From: Carnimonas nigrificans ATCC BAA-78
GTDB taxonomy: Bacteria; Pseudomonadota; Gammaproteobacteria; Pseudomonadales; Halomonadaceae
NCBI RefSeq assembly: GCF_000526695.1
Contig: NZ_JAGO01000011.1
Location: 124,001-188,000, forward strand
Direction: 5' to 3'
DNA: 64,000 bases
In this document: in pieces, positions 8,315-17,335 of the stretch
How positions within the stretch are numbered: the first letter of the stretch is position 1
How the letters are laid out: every line of letters starts with the position of its first letter
Translations under genes and position numbers: made by a program
The notes under the pieces: generated by a model
Told to the model about the DNA's origin: nothing
Seen by the model: the letters and a program-made list of their open reading frames with translations, nothing else
Databases searched by the model: none

Positions 8315-9046
8315 TTAGCTGCGTGGCCGCTGATGCACCAGCAGCTTGCGCTCAAGCATTTTGAAAAGTCCCTGAATGCCGAAACTCAACACCATATAAA
8401 GTAATGCGACAAAAATGAATGCGGGGAAGGGCGTATAGAAGCGTGAATATACGTAATAGGCCGCCCCTGTCAGATCCATGATGGTGACCGTACTGGCGAT
8501 GGCACTGGCGTGCAGCATAAAGATGACTTCATTGCCGTAGGTGGGCAAGGCGCGGCGAAAGGCGCTGGGCAGAATGATTCGCCGCATCATCAATGAGCGC
8601 GACATACCATAAGCGCGTGCTGCTTCCAGCTCACCGCGAGAGGTTGCCTTGATGGCTCCATGGAAGATTTCGGTGGTATAGGCAGCCGTATTCAGCGTGA
8701 AGGCCAGCAGCGCAGGATATAGCGCATTATTGCTGAAGGTGCTGAGCAGGCTGCCTTCCGCTGGATGAATAAAGGCGAAACCGTAGTAGGCAATGTAGAG
8801 CTGAATCAGCAGCGGCGTCGCACGAAACAGATAGGTAAATGCCCACACAGGCCATTTGAGCCACGCCTTTTTGGAGCTGCGCATAACAGCAAAGGGGAGT
8901 GACAGCAGCAAACCAATGATGAGGGCGATAAATACCAATTGGACGGTATTGACCAGACCCTGCCAATACATGGCTAGCGTACTGACGGTAAAGACCTGAT
9001 TACCGTTGAGATAATCGCCGAGCTGAGAAAGTAATCCATCCATCAC
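8315..9046 (-). CDS. Polar amino-acid ABC transporter permease (HisM/ArtM type)
   Basis: A 243-residue inner-membrane permease with about five hydrophobic segments. It carries the family loop EIFHGAIKATSRGELEAARAYGMS (EAA loop) that contacts the ATPase, and WAFTYLFRATPLLIQLYI typical of the HisMQ family. Its start overlaps the stop of the upstream permease gene by 4 nt (ATGA), so the two subunits are translationally coupled and probably form a heterodimer channel. Confidence 0.9.
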   Translation of the reverse strand: MMDGLLSQLGDYLNGNQVFTVSTLAMYWQGLVNTVQLVFIALIIGLLLSLPFAVMRSSKKAWLKWPVWAFTYLFRATPLLIQLYIAYYGFAFIHPAEGSLLSTFSNNALYPALLAFTLNTAAYTTEIFHGAIKATSRGELEAARAYGMSRSLMMRRIILPSAFRRALPTYGNEVIFMLHASAIASTVTIMDLTGAAYYVYSRFYTPFPAFIFVALLYMVLSFGIQGLFKMLERKLLVHQRPRS

Positions 9047-9780
9047 TCATCGCCCTCCAGCACGCCGGTGTTATAGCGGCGCGTAAGCCACTGAAAGACA
9101 ATTTCCGAAAGCCCCGCGATAATGAGATAGCCCAGCGCTACCGGTATTAAAAACAGAAAGGGAGCATGGTTGGCGCGGGTAGCTTCATCAGCCACCTGAA
9201 CCATATCGCTGAGTCCAATAATGGAAACCAGCGCCGTCATTTTCAGCAGAACCAGCCAGTTATTGCCGATGCCGGGCAGGGCGTGGCGCATCATCAGCGG
9301 GAAGCGGATGCGCCAGAACGTCTGCAAGGGGCGCATGCCGTAGGCTTCAGCGGCTTCCATCTGGCCCTTTTCAACGGCCAGAAAAGCGCCGCGGAAGGTC
9401 TCTGCCATATAGGCCCCAATAATAAAGCCGATGGTGATACTGCCCGCAGTGAAGGCATTGATATTGATATACATATCAATGGTGCCACCGCTCACGCTGT
9501 ACAGCCAGTCGGTAACGGCATTGACACCGATCTGGCCGCCGTAAAACAGCAGCATCATCAGCACCAGATCAGGAACGCCACGAATCAGCGTGGTGTAGGC
9601 AGTGCCGATGGCTCGCAGGAAGGCTGAGCGCGACAATTTGGCGCTGGCGGCCAGCAGCCCCAGCACCAGCCCGATGAGCAGGGACAGCAGCGCTACTTCC
9701 AGGGTCAGTAGACCACCGATGAAAAGGCGTGGGCCGTAGCCCATGAAATCAAGCCAGGCAGGCAACATAGGGTTCTCCAC
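9043..9780 (-). CDS. Polar amino-acid ABC transporter permease (HisQ/ArtQ type)
   Basis: A 245-residue inner-membrane permease. Typical HisMQ features are YTTLIRGVPDLVLMMLLFYGG and the EAA loop AETFRGAFLAVEKGQMEAAEAYGM. It follows the ATPase gene after 8 nt and overlaps the second permease by 4 nt. Together with that protein it forms the membrane channel for the binding-protein-delivered amino acid. Confidence 0.9.
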   Translation of the reverse strand: MENPMLPAWLDFMGYGPRLFIGGLLTLEVALLSLLIGLVLGLLAASAKLSRSAFLRAIGTAYTTLIRGVPDLVLMMLLFYGGQIGVNAVTDWLYSVSGGTIDMYININAFTAGSITIGFIIGAYMAETFRGAFLAVEKGQMEAAEAYGMRPLQTFWRIRFPLMMRHALPGIGNNWLVLLKMTALVSIIGLSDMVQVADEATRANHAPFLFLIPVALGYLIIAGLSEIVFQWLTRRYNTGVLEGDE

Positions 9781-9788
9781 CGGCTGAA

Positions 9789-10559
9789 TTAGTGTTTGGG
9801 CGCCAGAAATTGGCGTAAACGGGGGGAAGTGGGCTGCTCCAGCACCTGGGCGGGTACGCCGGCTTCCTCGATCAGCCCCTGATGGAGGAACACCACCTGA
9901 TCGGAGACATCGCGGGCGAAGCTCATTTCGTGAGTCACCACAATCATGGTGCGGCCCTCGTCAGCCAGCTCACGCATCACCTTGAGCACATCCCCCACCA
10001 GCTCAGGATCGAGGGCTGAGGTAGGCTCATCGAACAGCATCACTTCCGGCTCCATCGCCAGCGCACGAGCAATAGCGCCACGCTGCTGCTGACCTCCGGA
10101 GAGCTGTGAGGGGTAGTACTGCGCCCGCTCAGCCAGACCAACGCGCTCAAGCAGAGCCATGCCGCGTTCGCGAGCTTCAGCCTTGGGCACTTTCAGCACA
10201 TGCACGGGCGCTTCGATCACGTTTTGCAGCAGCGTCATGTGCGACCACAGATTGAAGTTCTGGAACACCATCGAGAGCCGCGCACGAACGCGCTCTACCT
10301 GACGCAGATCGGCCAGCTCCCGCCCGCGTCGGCTCTCCTTGAAACGAATTTCTTCGCCATGTACCTGAATACTGCCTTTATCGGGCCGCTCCAGCAGATT
10401 CATGCAGCGCAGAAAGGTGCTTTTACCTGAACCGGAAGAACCGATCAGCGTAATGACATCTCCCTTGCTGGCGGTCAGGGACAAGCCGCGCAGTACTTCA
10501 TTGTCGCCAAAGCGCTTGTGAATATTGCTGACCACCAGTGGGGGAGTTGTGTCTGACAT
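9789..10559 (-). CDS. Polar amino-acid ABC transporter ATP-binding protein (HisP type)
   Basis: A 256-residue ABC ATPase: Walker A GSSGSGKST, Q-loop VFQNFNLWSHMT, signature LSGGQQQR, Walker B VMLFDEPTSALD and the H-loop VVTHEM. The FNLW/H Q-loop context and HEM are typical of polar amino-acid importers. The reading frame continues 60 codons upstream, but the start at 10559 fits the family N-terminus. Order is ATPase-permease-permease-binding protein; the last gene may be partly uncoupled by the hairpin at 8250-8280. Regulation may involve the TTTACCG repeats upstream. Confidence 0.92.
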   Translation of the reverse strand: MSDTTPPLVVSNIHKRFGDNEVLRGLSLTASKGDVITLIGSSGSGKSTFLRCMNLLERPDKGSIQVHGEEIRFKESRRGRELADLRQVERVRARLSMVFQNFNLWSHMTLLQNVIEAPVHVLKVPKAEARERGMALLERVGLAERAQYYPSQLSGGQQQRGAIARALAMEPEVMLFDEPTSALDPELVGDVLKVMRELADEGRTMIVVTHEMSFARDVSDQVVFLHQGLIEEAGVPAQVLEQPTSPRLRQFLAPKH

Positions 10560-10913
10560 CTGCGTTCTCTCGGGGCAGCCTGAGCGTTGCACAGCGGGCC
10601 CGGTTAAAGGATTGAGTATTGAACACGTTGTAGTTGTTGGGTACTGCTCGGTAAATGAAAGCGGCGGGAAGCCTGCTTTACCGTGGCGCGCGCCTAGTTT
10701 ACCGTGTGTAAAGGCGCATTTTAAGGCGGTAGACGGCATTCGTATGGGAACGGAGAGCTGCTTCAGGCCGCTTTCGACTATCTTGCATGCGCTATGCGAG
10801 GGATTCTACCAAAGCATGGCGCACAGCGCCCCCTTCCTGACACAAGGTGCTGCCAATTTACCAGAGAGTCTCGCAAGCAGCGGTGCCTATTTGTGGGGGC
10901 GCACGCCAAGCGC
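10560..10913. promoter_or_regulatory. Upstream region of the amino-acid ABC operon with three TTTACCG motifs
   Basis: This 354-base gap has no supported gene. TTTACCGTG occurs at 10677-10685 and again at 10698-10706 (21 bp apart, two helical turns), and an inverted CGGTAAA lies at 10649-10655. All lie 90-150 bp upstream of the ATPase start, a plausible location for a regulator. The rest, up to the end of the GNAT-nitrilase gene at 10914, is featureless to me. Confidence 0.4.
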
Positions 10914-12497
10914 TCAGTCGCCGGTTTTGAGCGAACGGTCACGCCAGCGCAAATCGAAGAGATCCATACGACGATCCTTAAGGTTGGTCACCGAGCCTTC
11001 ATTGCGCACGACCTTGAGCTTGCGCAGGTCGAGATCAGAGAACATCAGCATCTCGGTATTGGGCGTTGATTCGGACATCACGGCATCATGAGGGAAAGCG
11101 AAGTCCGATGGCGAGAATACGGACGACTGCGCGTACTGCACGTCGAGATTTTCGATGGAAGGCACGTTGCCGACGCTGCCGCATACCACGACGTAGCACT
11201 CGTTTTCGATGGCGCGAGCCTGAGCACAGTGGCGCACACGCAGATAACCGTTTTTGGTATCGGTCCAGAACGGGACGAACAGCACGTCCATATCCTGATC
11301 GGCAAGTACGCGCGACAGCTCCGGAAATTCCACGTCATAGCAGATCAAAATGCCCACGCGCCCGGCGTCCGTTTCGAACACATTGAGGCTATCGCCGCCC
11401 TGAATGATCCAGTCGTTGCGTTCCTGGGGCGTAATGTGGAGTTTGGGCTGACGGTCAATATTGCCATCGCGGTGGCACAGATAGGCGACGTTATACAGCT
11501 CGCCATCCTCGTCTTCCTCAACCATCGAGCCGGCCACGATATTGATGTTGTAAGAGACCGCCATGCGCGAAATCTCTTTCTTGAAACGATCGGTGAAGCT
11601 GGCCAGAAAGCGAATCGCCTCAATCTGATCGCTTTGGTTGGTCAGCCCCATCAGCGGCGTATTGAAAAGCTCGGGCAATACAGCAAAGTCGGACTGATAG
11701 TCTGAAATCGCATCGACGTAGAACTCGACCTGCTCAAGTACCTTCTCTACCGAGGCAAACTCGCGCATCTGCCACTGAATGGCACCCACACGGATCTCCT
11801 GCTTACGCCAGTTGATTACCGCGTCAGCAGGTTCATACAGAATATTGTTCCACTCAAGCAGGGTGGCATAACCGCGCGAGTCGTCATCTTCCGGCAGGTA
11901 GTTGCGCAGCAGGCGCTTGACCTGAAAGTCATTGGAGAGCTGGAACGACAGAATCGGGTCGTAGATCTCCTTGCGCGCCACCTCATTGATGTATTCGGTG
12001 GGGGAGAGATCGTCGGCGTACTGGTGGTAGTGGGGAATACGCCCGCCCGCCAGAATGGCCTGCATATTGAGCGAGCGGCACACGTCCTTGCGTGCTTCGT
12101 AAAGACGCCGCCCCAGACGATAGCCACGGTAGTCGGGGGCTATCAGTACATCGAGGCCGTAAATGGCGTTGCCGTTGGGATCATTGAGAATGATCTCACG
12201 CTGCCCGATCAGATCGTCGTACTTGTGCTGGTTTGAAAAACGCTCGTAGTTCACCTGCACGCTGAGCGCCAGCCCCACCAGCTTGCCATCGTCTTCAATA
12301 ACGAGCTGTCCGTCAGGGAACTCGGCGATCAGGCGATCAATGGTCAGCTTGGGCCAGGCTCCCCCAATATCGTTGTAAACGGAATCCATCAGCGCTTTGA
12401 GCTGAGGATAATCGGTGGAAACAAGATTACGGATATTCAGGTGCAGGGCGTCTCGGGACATGTCAAAAAACACCGCTTGGTCAGTGAAATGGCTCAT
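10914..12497 (-). CDS. Bifunctional GNAT N-acetyltransferase / nitrilase-family carbon-nitrogen hydrolase
   Basis: A 527-residue fusion. Residues 20-210 are a GNAT domain with the acetyl-CoA-binding loop RGYRLGRRL (124-132). Residues 234-500 are a nitrilase-superfamily domain with an intact Glu-Lys-Cys triad: E276 in LPELF, K352 in PKLHIT and C386 in ICYDVEFPE. The arrangement is a known but poorly characterised family widespread in proteobacteria; the substrate is unknown, though coupling of an amidase and an N-acetyltransferase suggests amide turnover or repair. The start at 12497 lacks a strong ribosome-binding site; an ATG at 12461 is an alternative. It is not obviously co-transcribed with neighbours. 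Confidence 0.9.
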   Translation of the reverse strand: MSHFTDQAVFFDMSRDALHLNIRNLVSTDYPQLKALMDSVYNDIGGAWPKLTIDRLIAEFPDGQLVIEDDGKLVGLALSVQVNYERFSNQHKYDDLIGQREIILNDPNGNAIYGLDVLIAPDYRGYRLGRRLYEARKDVCRSLNMQAILAGGRIPHYHQYADDLSPTEYINEVARKEIYDPILSFQLSNDFQVKRLLRNYLPEDDDSRGYATLLEWNNILYEPADAVINWRKQEIRVGAIQWQMREFASVEKVLEQVEFYVDAISDYQSDFAVLPELFNTPLMGLTNQSDQIEAIRFLASFTDRFKKEISRMAVSYNINIVAGSMVEEDEDGELYNVAYLCHRDGNIDRQPKLHITPQERNDWIIQGGDSLNVFETDAGRVGILICYDVEFPELSRVLADQDMDVLFVPFWTDTKNGYLRVRHCAQARAIENECYVVVCGSVGNVPSIENLDVQYAQSSVFSPSDFAFPHDAVMSESTPNTEMLMFSDLDLRKLKVVRNEGSVTNLKDRRMDLFDLRWRDRSLKTGD

Positions 12498-12661
12498 CGT
12501 TCGATGATGAAAGCCGCATAGGATAGCACGATCAGTGCGTATTCAGCCGCTGGCACATGCAGTGCAAGCGCCGTCGGCAGGTTGTCGGGTATGTGCTCGT
12601 GGCGAACCTGTGGCATTTGGGGCGAGCCTGTTCATGGCGACACTTTGGGCAGTCGCCGCAC

Positions 12662-13675
12662 TCAGACTCTTTGCGCAGCGGGGCTGCGACCATGGAGCAA
12701 AAAGGCACTCGTGGTAAAACGGTGGGTCAGCCGGTGCCATAGCAGCGGCACTGCGATGCTCCCCGCGAGCACCAGCGTATCTATTGCAACACTATGGCTG
12801 TGGCCAAATTGCCACTGAATGACAAGGTGCAGATACATGATGGTCATCGACGCCTGGCCGATGCAGGCCAGCTGTTTACTGAAGGAGGTCAGCCAGGTAC
12901 AGCAAGCCAGCCATTCGGCGGCATTGATGAGCACGATAATCGACGCCAGTGATGCGATCAGGGTGATAAACGGCACGCCGTAGTGGTTGTACTTCATGTT
13001 CATGCCAAGCGGAGCACCTTGGTAGATGGCGGCGGCAGTGCCCGCCATAAGCGCAAATGCACACCAGAGCAGTATCGGTGAACGCATGAAAGCCGTATAG
13101 CGCGCGGCCATATAACCCGCATACATGATCGGGACGCCCAGCAGCGCAACATTGGCACTCCCCATCAGCCACGCCTCGGGCAATAGAGCGTCATTGAGGA
13201 AGGCGAGGGAAGCCATCGCTACCATCACCAGGGCGAGGGGAAGCGAGGTCAGGTGCCAGCGTAAAAAATAGAGCAGCTGTTGGCTGATCCAGAAGCAGGT
13301 CACAAACCAGAATGCCGAAAAAATGCCGGTAAGCGCCTCTCCGCCGAGAAGGGCGGCTGTCAGGCCCCTCTTCAGCGCGTCGGCTGCTTCATGCTCTGAA
13401 AGCAGGTACCCCATGGCCGGCACACCCAGTAGGAGCAGATAAGTCACATAAGGTCGCAGATGGGCAGCACTCTTACGCATGAAGTAGTGGCTGGGGTGAT
13501 CCTTCAAGCGCATCAAATAGCCGCTCAGGAAGAAAAACAGGGGAACGTGAAAAAGAAATAGTACGTTGGCAGCGGCACCCGGCTGGTAGTGGCCGAAGGC
13601 AATCATCAAAATGCCCACGCCGCGCACCAGATCAATAGCAGAGACGTTGGTGCCCGACGAATTTCCCGCTGTCAT
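12662..13675 (-). CDS. Acyltransferase-3 family integral membrane protein
   Basis: A 337-residue protein with about ten hydrophobic segments. The N-terminus SAIDLVRGVGILMIAFGH carries the Arg-His pattern of acyltransferase family 3 (OafA/NodX/WecH type), and HVPLFFFLSGYLMRL is a second family signature. These proteins transfer acyl groups, often acetyl, to sugars of surface polysaccharides or to other carbohydrates. The start at 13675 follows GGGAG and lies just before the conserved motif; a frame extension of 29 codons upstream lacks support. No polysaccharide genes are adjacent, so the acceptor is unknown. Confidence 0.8.
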   Translation of the reverse strand: MTAGNSSGTNVSAIDLVRGVGILMIAFGHYQPGAAANVLFLFHVPLFFFLSGYLMRLKDHPSHYFMRKSAAHLRPYVTYLLLLGVPAMGYLLSEHEAADALKRGLTAALLGGEALTGIFSAFWFVTCFWISQQLLYFLRWHLTSLPLALVMVAMASLAFLNDALLPEAWLMGSANVALLGVPIMYAGYMAARYTAFMRSPILLWCAFALMAGTAAAIYQGAPLGMNMKYNHYGVPFITLIASLASIIVLINAAEWLACCTWLTSFSKQLACIGQASMTIMYLHLVIQWQFGHSHSVAIDTLVLAGSIAVPLLWHRLTHRFTTSAFLLHGRSPAAQRV

Positions 13676-13840
13676 AATGCTCCCGTGCAGATCATGAGGA
13701 ATGTGTGTTTTACGACCATTGTAGTAGCCGACAACACTGCAACAGTGAGGTTCCTCAGACATGATAATTGTTGACCATTTCCATCAGCAGTGTTTGCTTG
13801 ATACAGGAATCGGCAGGTTTACCTGGATGGGAGAATCACG

Positions 13841-14524
13841 ATGATTGATCTGTATTACTGGACAACGCCCAATGGCCACAAGCTCACCATTGCCCTTGAA
13901 GAGCTTGGGCTTGAGTACCGCCTGATGCCTATTAACATTGGCAAAGGAGAGCAATTCACGCCTGAGTTTCTGGCGATAGCGCCCAATAATCGAATTCCTG
14001 CGCTGGTCGATCATGATGTGGAAGGCGAACCGCTGGCGCTGTTTGAGTCTGGCGCAATGCTTGAGTATCTGGCCGACAAGACCGGCAAGCTGCTGCCTGC
14101 TCAGGGCGCGGCGCGCTATGTGACCCTGCAATGGCTTTACTGGCAGATGGCGGGGCTTGGCCCCATGGCGGGGCAGAACCACCATTTCCGCAATTACGCG
14201 CAAGAGAAGGTGCCTTACGCCATTGAGCGCTACGTCAACGAAACTGCACGTCTTTATCGGGTGCTGGATACGCGCCTGCGTGATGTTGCCTATGTGGGCG
14301 GCGACGAGTACAGCATTGCCGATATTGCCATCTGGCCGTGGATCAAACCGCATCAGGATCAGGGCCAGCAACTGGAAGACTTTCCCCATGTGGCGCAGTG
14401 GTTTGAGCGCATCGGCGAGCGCGATGCGGTGAAGCGTGCCTACGCGCTGGCGGAGTCAGTCAATCCCGATCAGGGCAAACCGATGGATGAAGAAGCGCGT
14501 CGGCATCTGTTCAAGGGACGTTAA
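13841..14524 (+). CDS. yfcG: Glutathione S-transferase family disulfide-bond oxidoreductase, YfcG type
   Basis: A 227-residue nu-class GST. The N-terminus MIDLYYWTTPNGHKLTIAL closely follows E. coli YfcG, including T9 and N11, which hold glutathione; PNNRIPALVDHD and LFESGAMLEYLADKTG form the rest of the G-site. The C-terminal domain has GLGPMAGQNHHF and SIADIAIWPW. YfcG-type enzymes reduce disulfides using glutathione rather than conjugating xenobiotics. GGGAGAAT precedes the ATG, and a strong terminator follows, so the gene is monocistronic. Confidence 0.93.
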   Translation: MIDLYYWTTPNGHKLTIALEELGLEYRLMPINIGKGEQFTPEFLAIAPNNRIPALVDHDVEGEPLALFESGAMLEYLADKTGKLLPAQGAARYVTLQWLYWQMAGLGPMAGQNHHFRNYAQEKVPYAIERYVNETARLYRVLDTRLRDVAYVGGDEYSIADIAIWPWIKPHQDQGQQLEDFPHVAQWFERIGERDAVKRAYALAESVNPDQGKPMDEEARRHLFKGR

Positions 14525-14557
14525 TCTGTTGGCGGGCTGTCGTAAATGAAGGAAAGG

Positions 14558-14590
14558 GGCGAGCACTCACGGTGAGGCTCGCCTTTTTTT
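14558..14590 (+). terminator. Terminator after yfcG
   Basis: GGCGAGC (14558-14564) pairs with GCTCGCC (14577-14583), with an inner stem CTCAC/GTGAG, followed by seven T residues. Confidence 0.85.
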
Positions 14591-14623
14591 CATGCACTTC
14601 TTGTGATTTCAGCCCGCTGCCCT

Positions 14624-15628
14624 TCAGTGAGAGTGGTCAGAGGGCGCTTTCAGACTGGCGGAGTCGCTCATCGGCAGTCCGGCAATATTCAACAGCGTAT
14701 CGGTCAGTGAGGCTCCGAACATCGGGCCATGACTCAATGCAGGGTAGCTGCGGTAATCGGTATCCATCCCCTGGATCTGCTTCAGACGTTGGGCGAGATC
14801 GTGTGCGGCGGTGGGAGACTGCTGCGCGCGCAGTTCGGAACCTTTGGTGACATTTCCCAGTGTACGGCCCTCGCGGCGGTGACGGGCCACTTCATCGCCA
14901 CCATGAAACAGCGTGAGGCTCGCGGGTTCGGCAAGTGCCTTGCCGAGACGCTCTTCTCGGTTCAGCCCCTTGCCCTGACTCCAGCCGAGAGAGGGGCTGG
15001 CGGCATAGTAATGGGCGTAGCTGCTAGGGGCGCTAAACAGGGTGTCGAGCACAAACAGCCCACCGTATGAGTGCCCCCACAGCGAGCGCTGGTGGGCGTT
15101 GATCGCCAGCTCCTGCTCAGCACGCGGTTGAATGGTGTCATGCAGCAGCGTGCGGAATGTATCGCTGCCACCGCTGCGGCGATCCGGATTCCATGGGTCT
15201 GCGCCATGGTCGGCCTCTACCGGTGGAGTATAGTCATAAGCGCGCGCTGTTACGTCAAAAGGAAGATCAGTCTGATAGCCCACTGCCACAATGACGGGAG
15301 GCTGGCCCTTGCTCAAGCGTTCAAGCAGCGGCTCGTTGAGGTTGTGCAAGGCAGAATTGCCATCCATCGCATAGACAATGGGATAGCCGCCGGAAGGAGC
15401 TGCCTGACGGGGGATTGCCACCCATACCCGATAATGGCGCTGGTGATCCTGTGAATCCACGTCGAAGTGACGAAAGCGATAGTAGGCCGACCCCGTGTCC
15501 GCGATGCTGCGGCCAAGTGGTTTCATCTGCGGCTGGGCGCCTGCGCTGAATGCGGCTGTGCCCAGTATCAGCAGCAAGGCCAGCGCTAGCCAGCGACCCA
15601 GTGGGGAAGTTCTCATGACAGGACTCAT
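14624..15628 (-). CDS. IroE/Fes-like alpha/beta hydrolase (putative siderophore-type esterase), exported
   Basis: About 335 residues with an N-terminal signal (RTSPLGRWLALALLLILG, cleavage after SAGAQ region), so periplasmic. The core is the putative-esterase family: PIVYAMDGNSALHNL, VIVAVGYQTDLPFD, the YDYTPP motif, nucleophile serine in LWGHSYGGLF and a likely catalytic histidine in ALSHGPMFG. The same motif order is found in IroE, which opens cyclic trilactone siderophores. No siderophore synthesis genes are nearby, so it could process a xenosiderophore or be a general esterase. Start choice (15628 or 15616) is uncertain because neither ATG has a good ribosome-binding site. Confidence 0.75.
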   Translation of the reverse strand: MSPVMRTSPLGRWLALALLLILGTAAFSAGAQPQMKPLGRSIADTGSAYYRFRHFDVDSQDHQRHYRVWVAIPRQAAPSGGYPIVYAMDGNSALHNLNEPLLERLSKGQPPVIVAVGYQTDLPFDVTARAYDYTPPVEADHGADPWNPDRRSGGSDTFRTLLHDTIQPRAEQELAINAHQRSLWGHSYGGLFVLDTLFSAPSSYAHYYAASPSLGWSQGKGLNREERLGKALAEPASLTLFHGGDEVARHRREGRTLGNVTKGSELRAQQSPTAAHDLAQRLKQIQGMDTDYRSYPALSHGPMFGASLTDTLLNIAGLPMSDSASLKAPSDHSH

Positions 15629-15741
15629 ATGGTAGTGGGACAGGCGGCTCTTTTCTGACAAAGCCGACGGATAGCGTGAGGTTAGCACTGCGTATTGTTT
15701 CAGCGAGTGAAGGCGATGTTTTTCCACGGTGTTTGTCATAC

Positions 15742-15771
15742 GGATTCAGAAAGACCAGGCTTTCTGAATCC
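15742..15771. promoter_or_regulatory. 12-bp perfect inverted repeat in the divergent esterase/YncE promoter region
   Basis: GGATTCAGAAAG (15742-15753) and CTTTCTGAATCC (15760-15771) flank a 6-nt spacer. A second, mutually exclusive pairing CCAGG/CCTGG overlaps it. Just downstream, 15784-15801 has three hexamers of the form AANAAY in perfect 6-bp phase, weakly reminiscent of a Fur-type array. Confidence 0.5.
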
Positions 15772-15943
15772 TGGCTTTATGCTAACAATAAGAATAAGAA
15801 CGCTTTCGATTGAGAAAAGCATAGCGCTTCATTACGCTGATTTCATTCGGATTTGGTACAAGCGGATTGCGCCAATGGCTGAAGCGCCCCAACTGATGGG
15901 CTGATTTTCGGTTGAACTCAATCACTGGAAAGGAGGTATCTCT

Positions 15944-17065
15944 GTGAAGGCTCAAAGCGCGCGCGTTGCGCTACTACTGGCAGGGTTAACGGCATCGAGT
16001 GCTGCACTGATGGGAGTCACTCAAATGGCGGCGGCACAAGCGGCACCATCCCCACAAACGTCAGCGGCCTCAGACGCTACTTCGGGCATTGCCCATCAGG
16101 TAGAACTGAGCGGCAGTATTTACGAACTTGCCCACGATGCGTCCAGTAATTCCATCTACGTAGCGGTAGGTGGAGCGAAGGGAGAGAGCGGACAGGGGCG
16201 TATTATTGAACTGGACGCTTCCACGCTTGCCATCAAACGCTCGATTGTGACGCCTACCAAAAATCACGGGCTATATTTCGACGCCCAGCTCAATACACTG
16301 TTCACCACCAATTCGCGCAGCGGTCAGCTTACCGCCGTTCGTCTGGGCAATGACCTGAGTTCATCCACCGTGCAACTGGTAGACCCTCAGCAGGCCCGTG
16401 AAGGAGAGCATCCGGTGCAGCCTCGCGAGATCGTGGCAGTGCCAGGGTCGGATTCCATTTACGTTACCGGCGTGGGCTTCGGTGATGACGGCAACAGTGC
16501 CATCTGGAAGGTAAATGGCCGCACGCTCCAGGTCGAAGAGACCTTCGAGCAGGTGGGCAAGAGCGTGACCGGGCTGGCGGTAGCTCCCGACGGCAAGCAG
16601 CTCTTTGCCACTGCAATGGGTAGCGATGAAGTGCTTACGCTCGATCAGCACGGCAAGGTGCTCAAGCGCTTCAGCAGCGGCGGTAAGAAACCTCTGAATA
16701 TCGCCTATGACGCCAAGGGTGGCCGGCTGTTTGTGGTGAATTCAGGCTCCAATACGCTGGCGGTGCTGGATTCCCAAAGCGGTAAACCGATTTACACCTA
16801 TTCCACCAGCGAGATGCCCATCAGTGTCAGTTACGACGCCGACCATCAGCGTCTCTATGTGGCGAACCGCAAGGGCGGTGATGTGGATGTGATCGACAGC
16901 AGCACTTATCAGCGCATCAAGCGGATACCCGCGCCGCCGATGCCCAATAGCGTTGCGCTCGACAGTGAACATAACCGTGCTTTTGTTACCAGCCGTCCTT
17001 CCAATGCCAAGGATGCCAGCGACAGCGACAAGCGCGATAGAGTGTACGAAATCTCCGTGCCGTGA
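15944..17065 (+). CDS. YncE-like exported beta-propeller protein
   Basis: A 373-residue protein with a signal peptide (hydrophobic residues 8-30, cleavage near AAAQA). The mature part is a chain of repeated units of the YVTN/YncE type (NSIYVAVGG, NTLFTTNS, DSIYVTGVG, KQLFATAMG, GRLFVVNSGSNTLAVLD, QRLYVANRKGGDVDVID, NRAFVTSR), consistent with a seven-bladed propeller. E. coli YncE is a periplasmic, iron-regulated protein of unclear role that binds DNA in vitro. The start is GTG at 15944, after a very strong AAAGGAGGT. It is divergent from the esterase gene and ends in its own terminator. Confidence 0.85.
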   Translation: MKAQSARVALLLAGLTASSAALMGVTQMAAAQAAPSPQTSAASDATSGIAHQVELSGSIYELAHDASSNSIYVAVGGAKGESGQGRIIELDASTLAIKRSIVTPTKNHGLYFDAQLNTLFTTNSRSGQLTAVRLGNDLSSSTVQLVDPQQAREGEHPVQPREIVAVPGSDSIYVTGVGFGDDGNSAIWKVNGRTLQVEETFEQVGKSVTGLAVAPDGKQLFATAMGSDEVLTLDQHGKVLKRFSSGGKKPLNIAYDAKGGRLFVVNSGSNTLAVLDSQSGKPIYTYSTSEMPISVSYDADHQRLYVANRKGGDVDVIDSSTYQRIKRIPAPPMPNSVALDSEHNRAFVTSRPSNAKDASDSDKRDRVYEISVP

Positions 17066-17088
17066 TCTCGGTAAACGCTGCCACCTTC

Positions 17089-17123
17089 AATATCCCGATA
17101 GTGAGAGCTATCGGGATATTTTT
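17089..17123 (+). terminator. Terminator after the YncE-like gene
   Basis: AATATCCCGATAG (17089-17101) pairs with CTATCGGGATATT (17108-17120), followed by a T run. Confidence 0.85.
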
Positions 17124-17335
17124 ATGTTGCCCGATGGCGGTCCATTTTAATTTCCGGGGTTGAGTTTCGATCATGCTGAACGCATCTATCCAAATGGTGC
17201 CCAGGCATTGGTTGCAGGGCAACCGGCCAGAAGGCGACCTGAACTGCTGTGTGCCGGGCCGCGTGCCCGGTACTTCGATGCTTCACCATAGATGACAGAT
17301 CCTGGTTATATACGTCCATCAAAGAGGAGCGCACG

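Noticed and set aside
15784..15801. Possible Fur box made of three AANAAY hexamers
   Set aside because: Matches to the consensus are too few to annotate as a site; kept only as a hint in the esterase/propeller finding.
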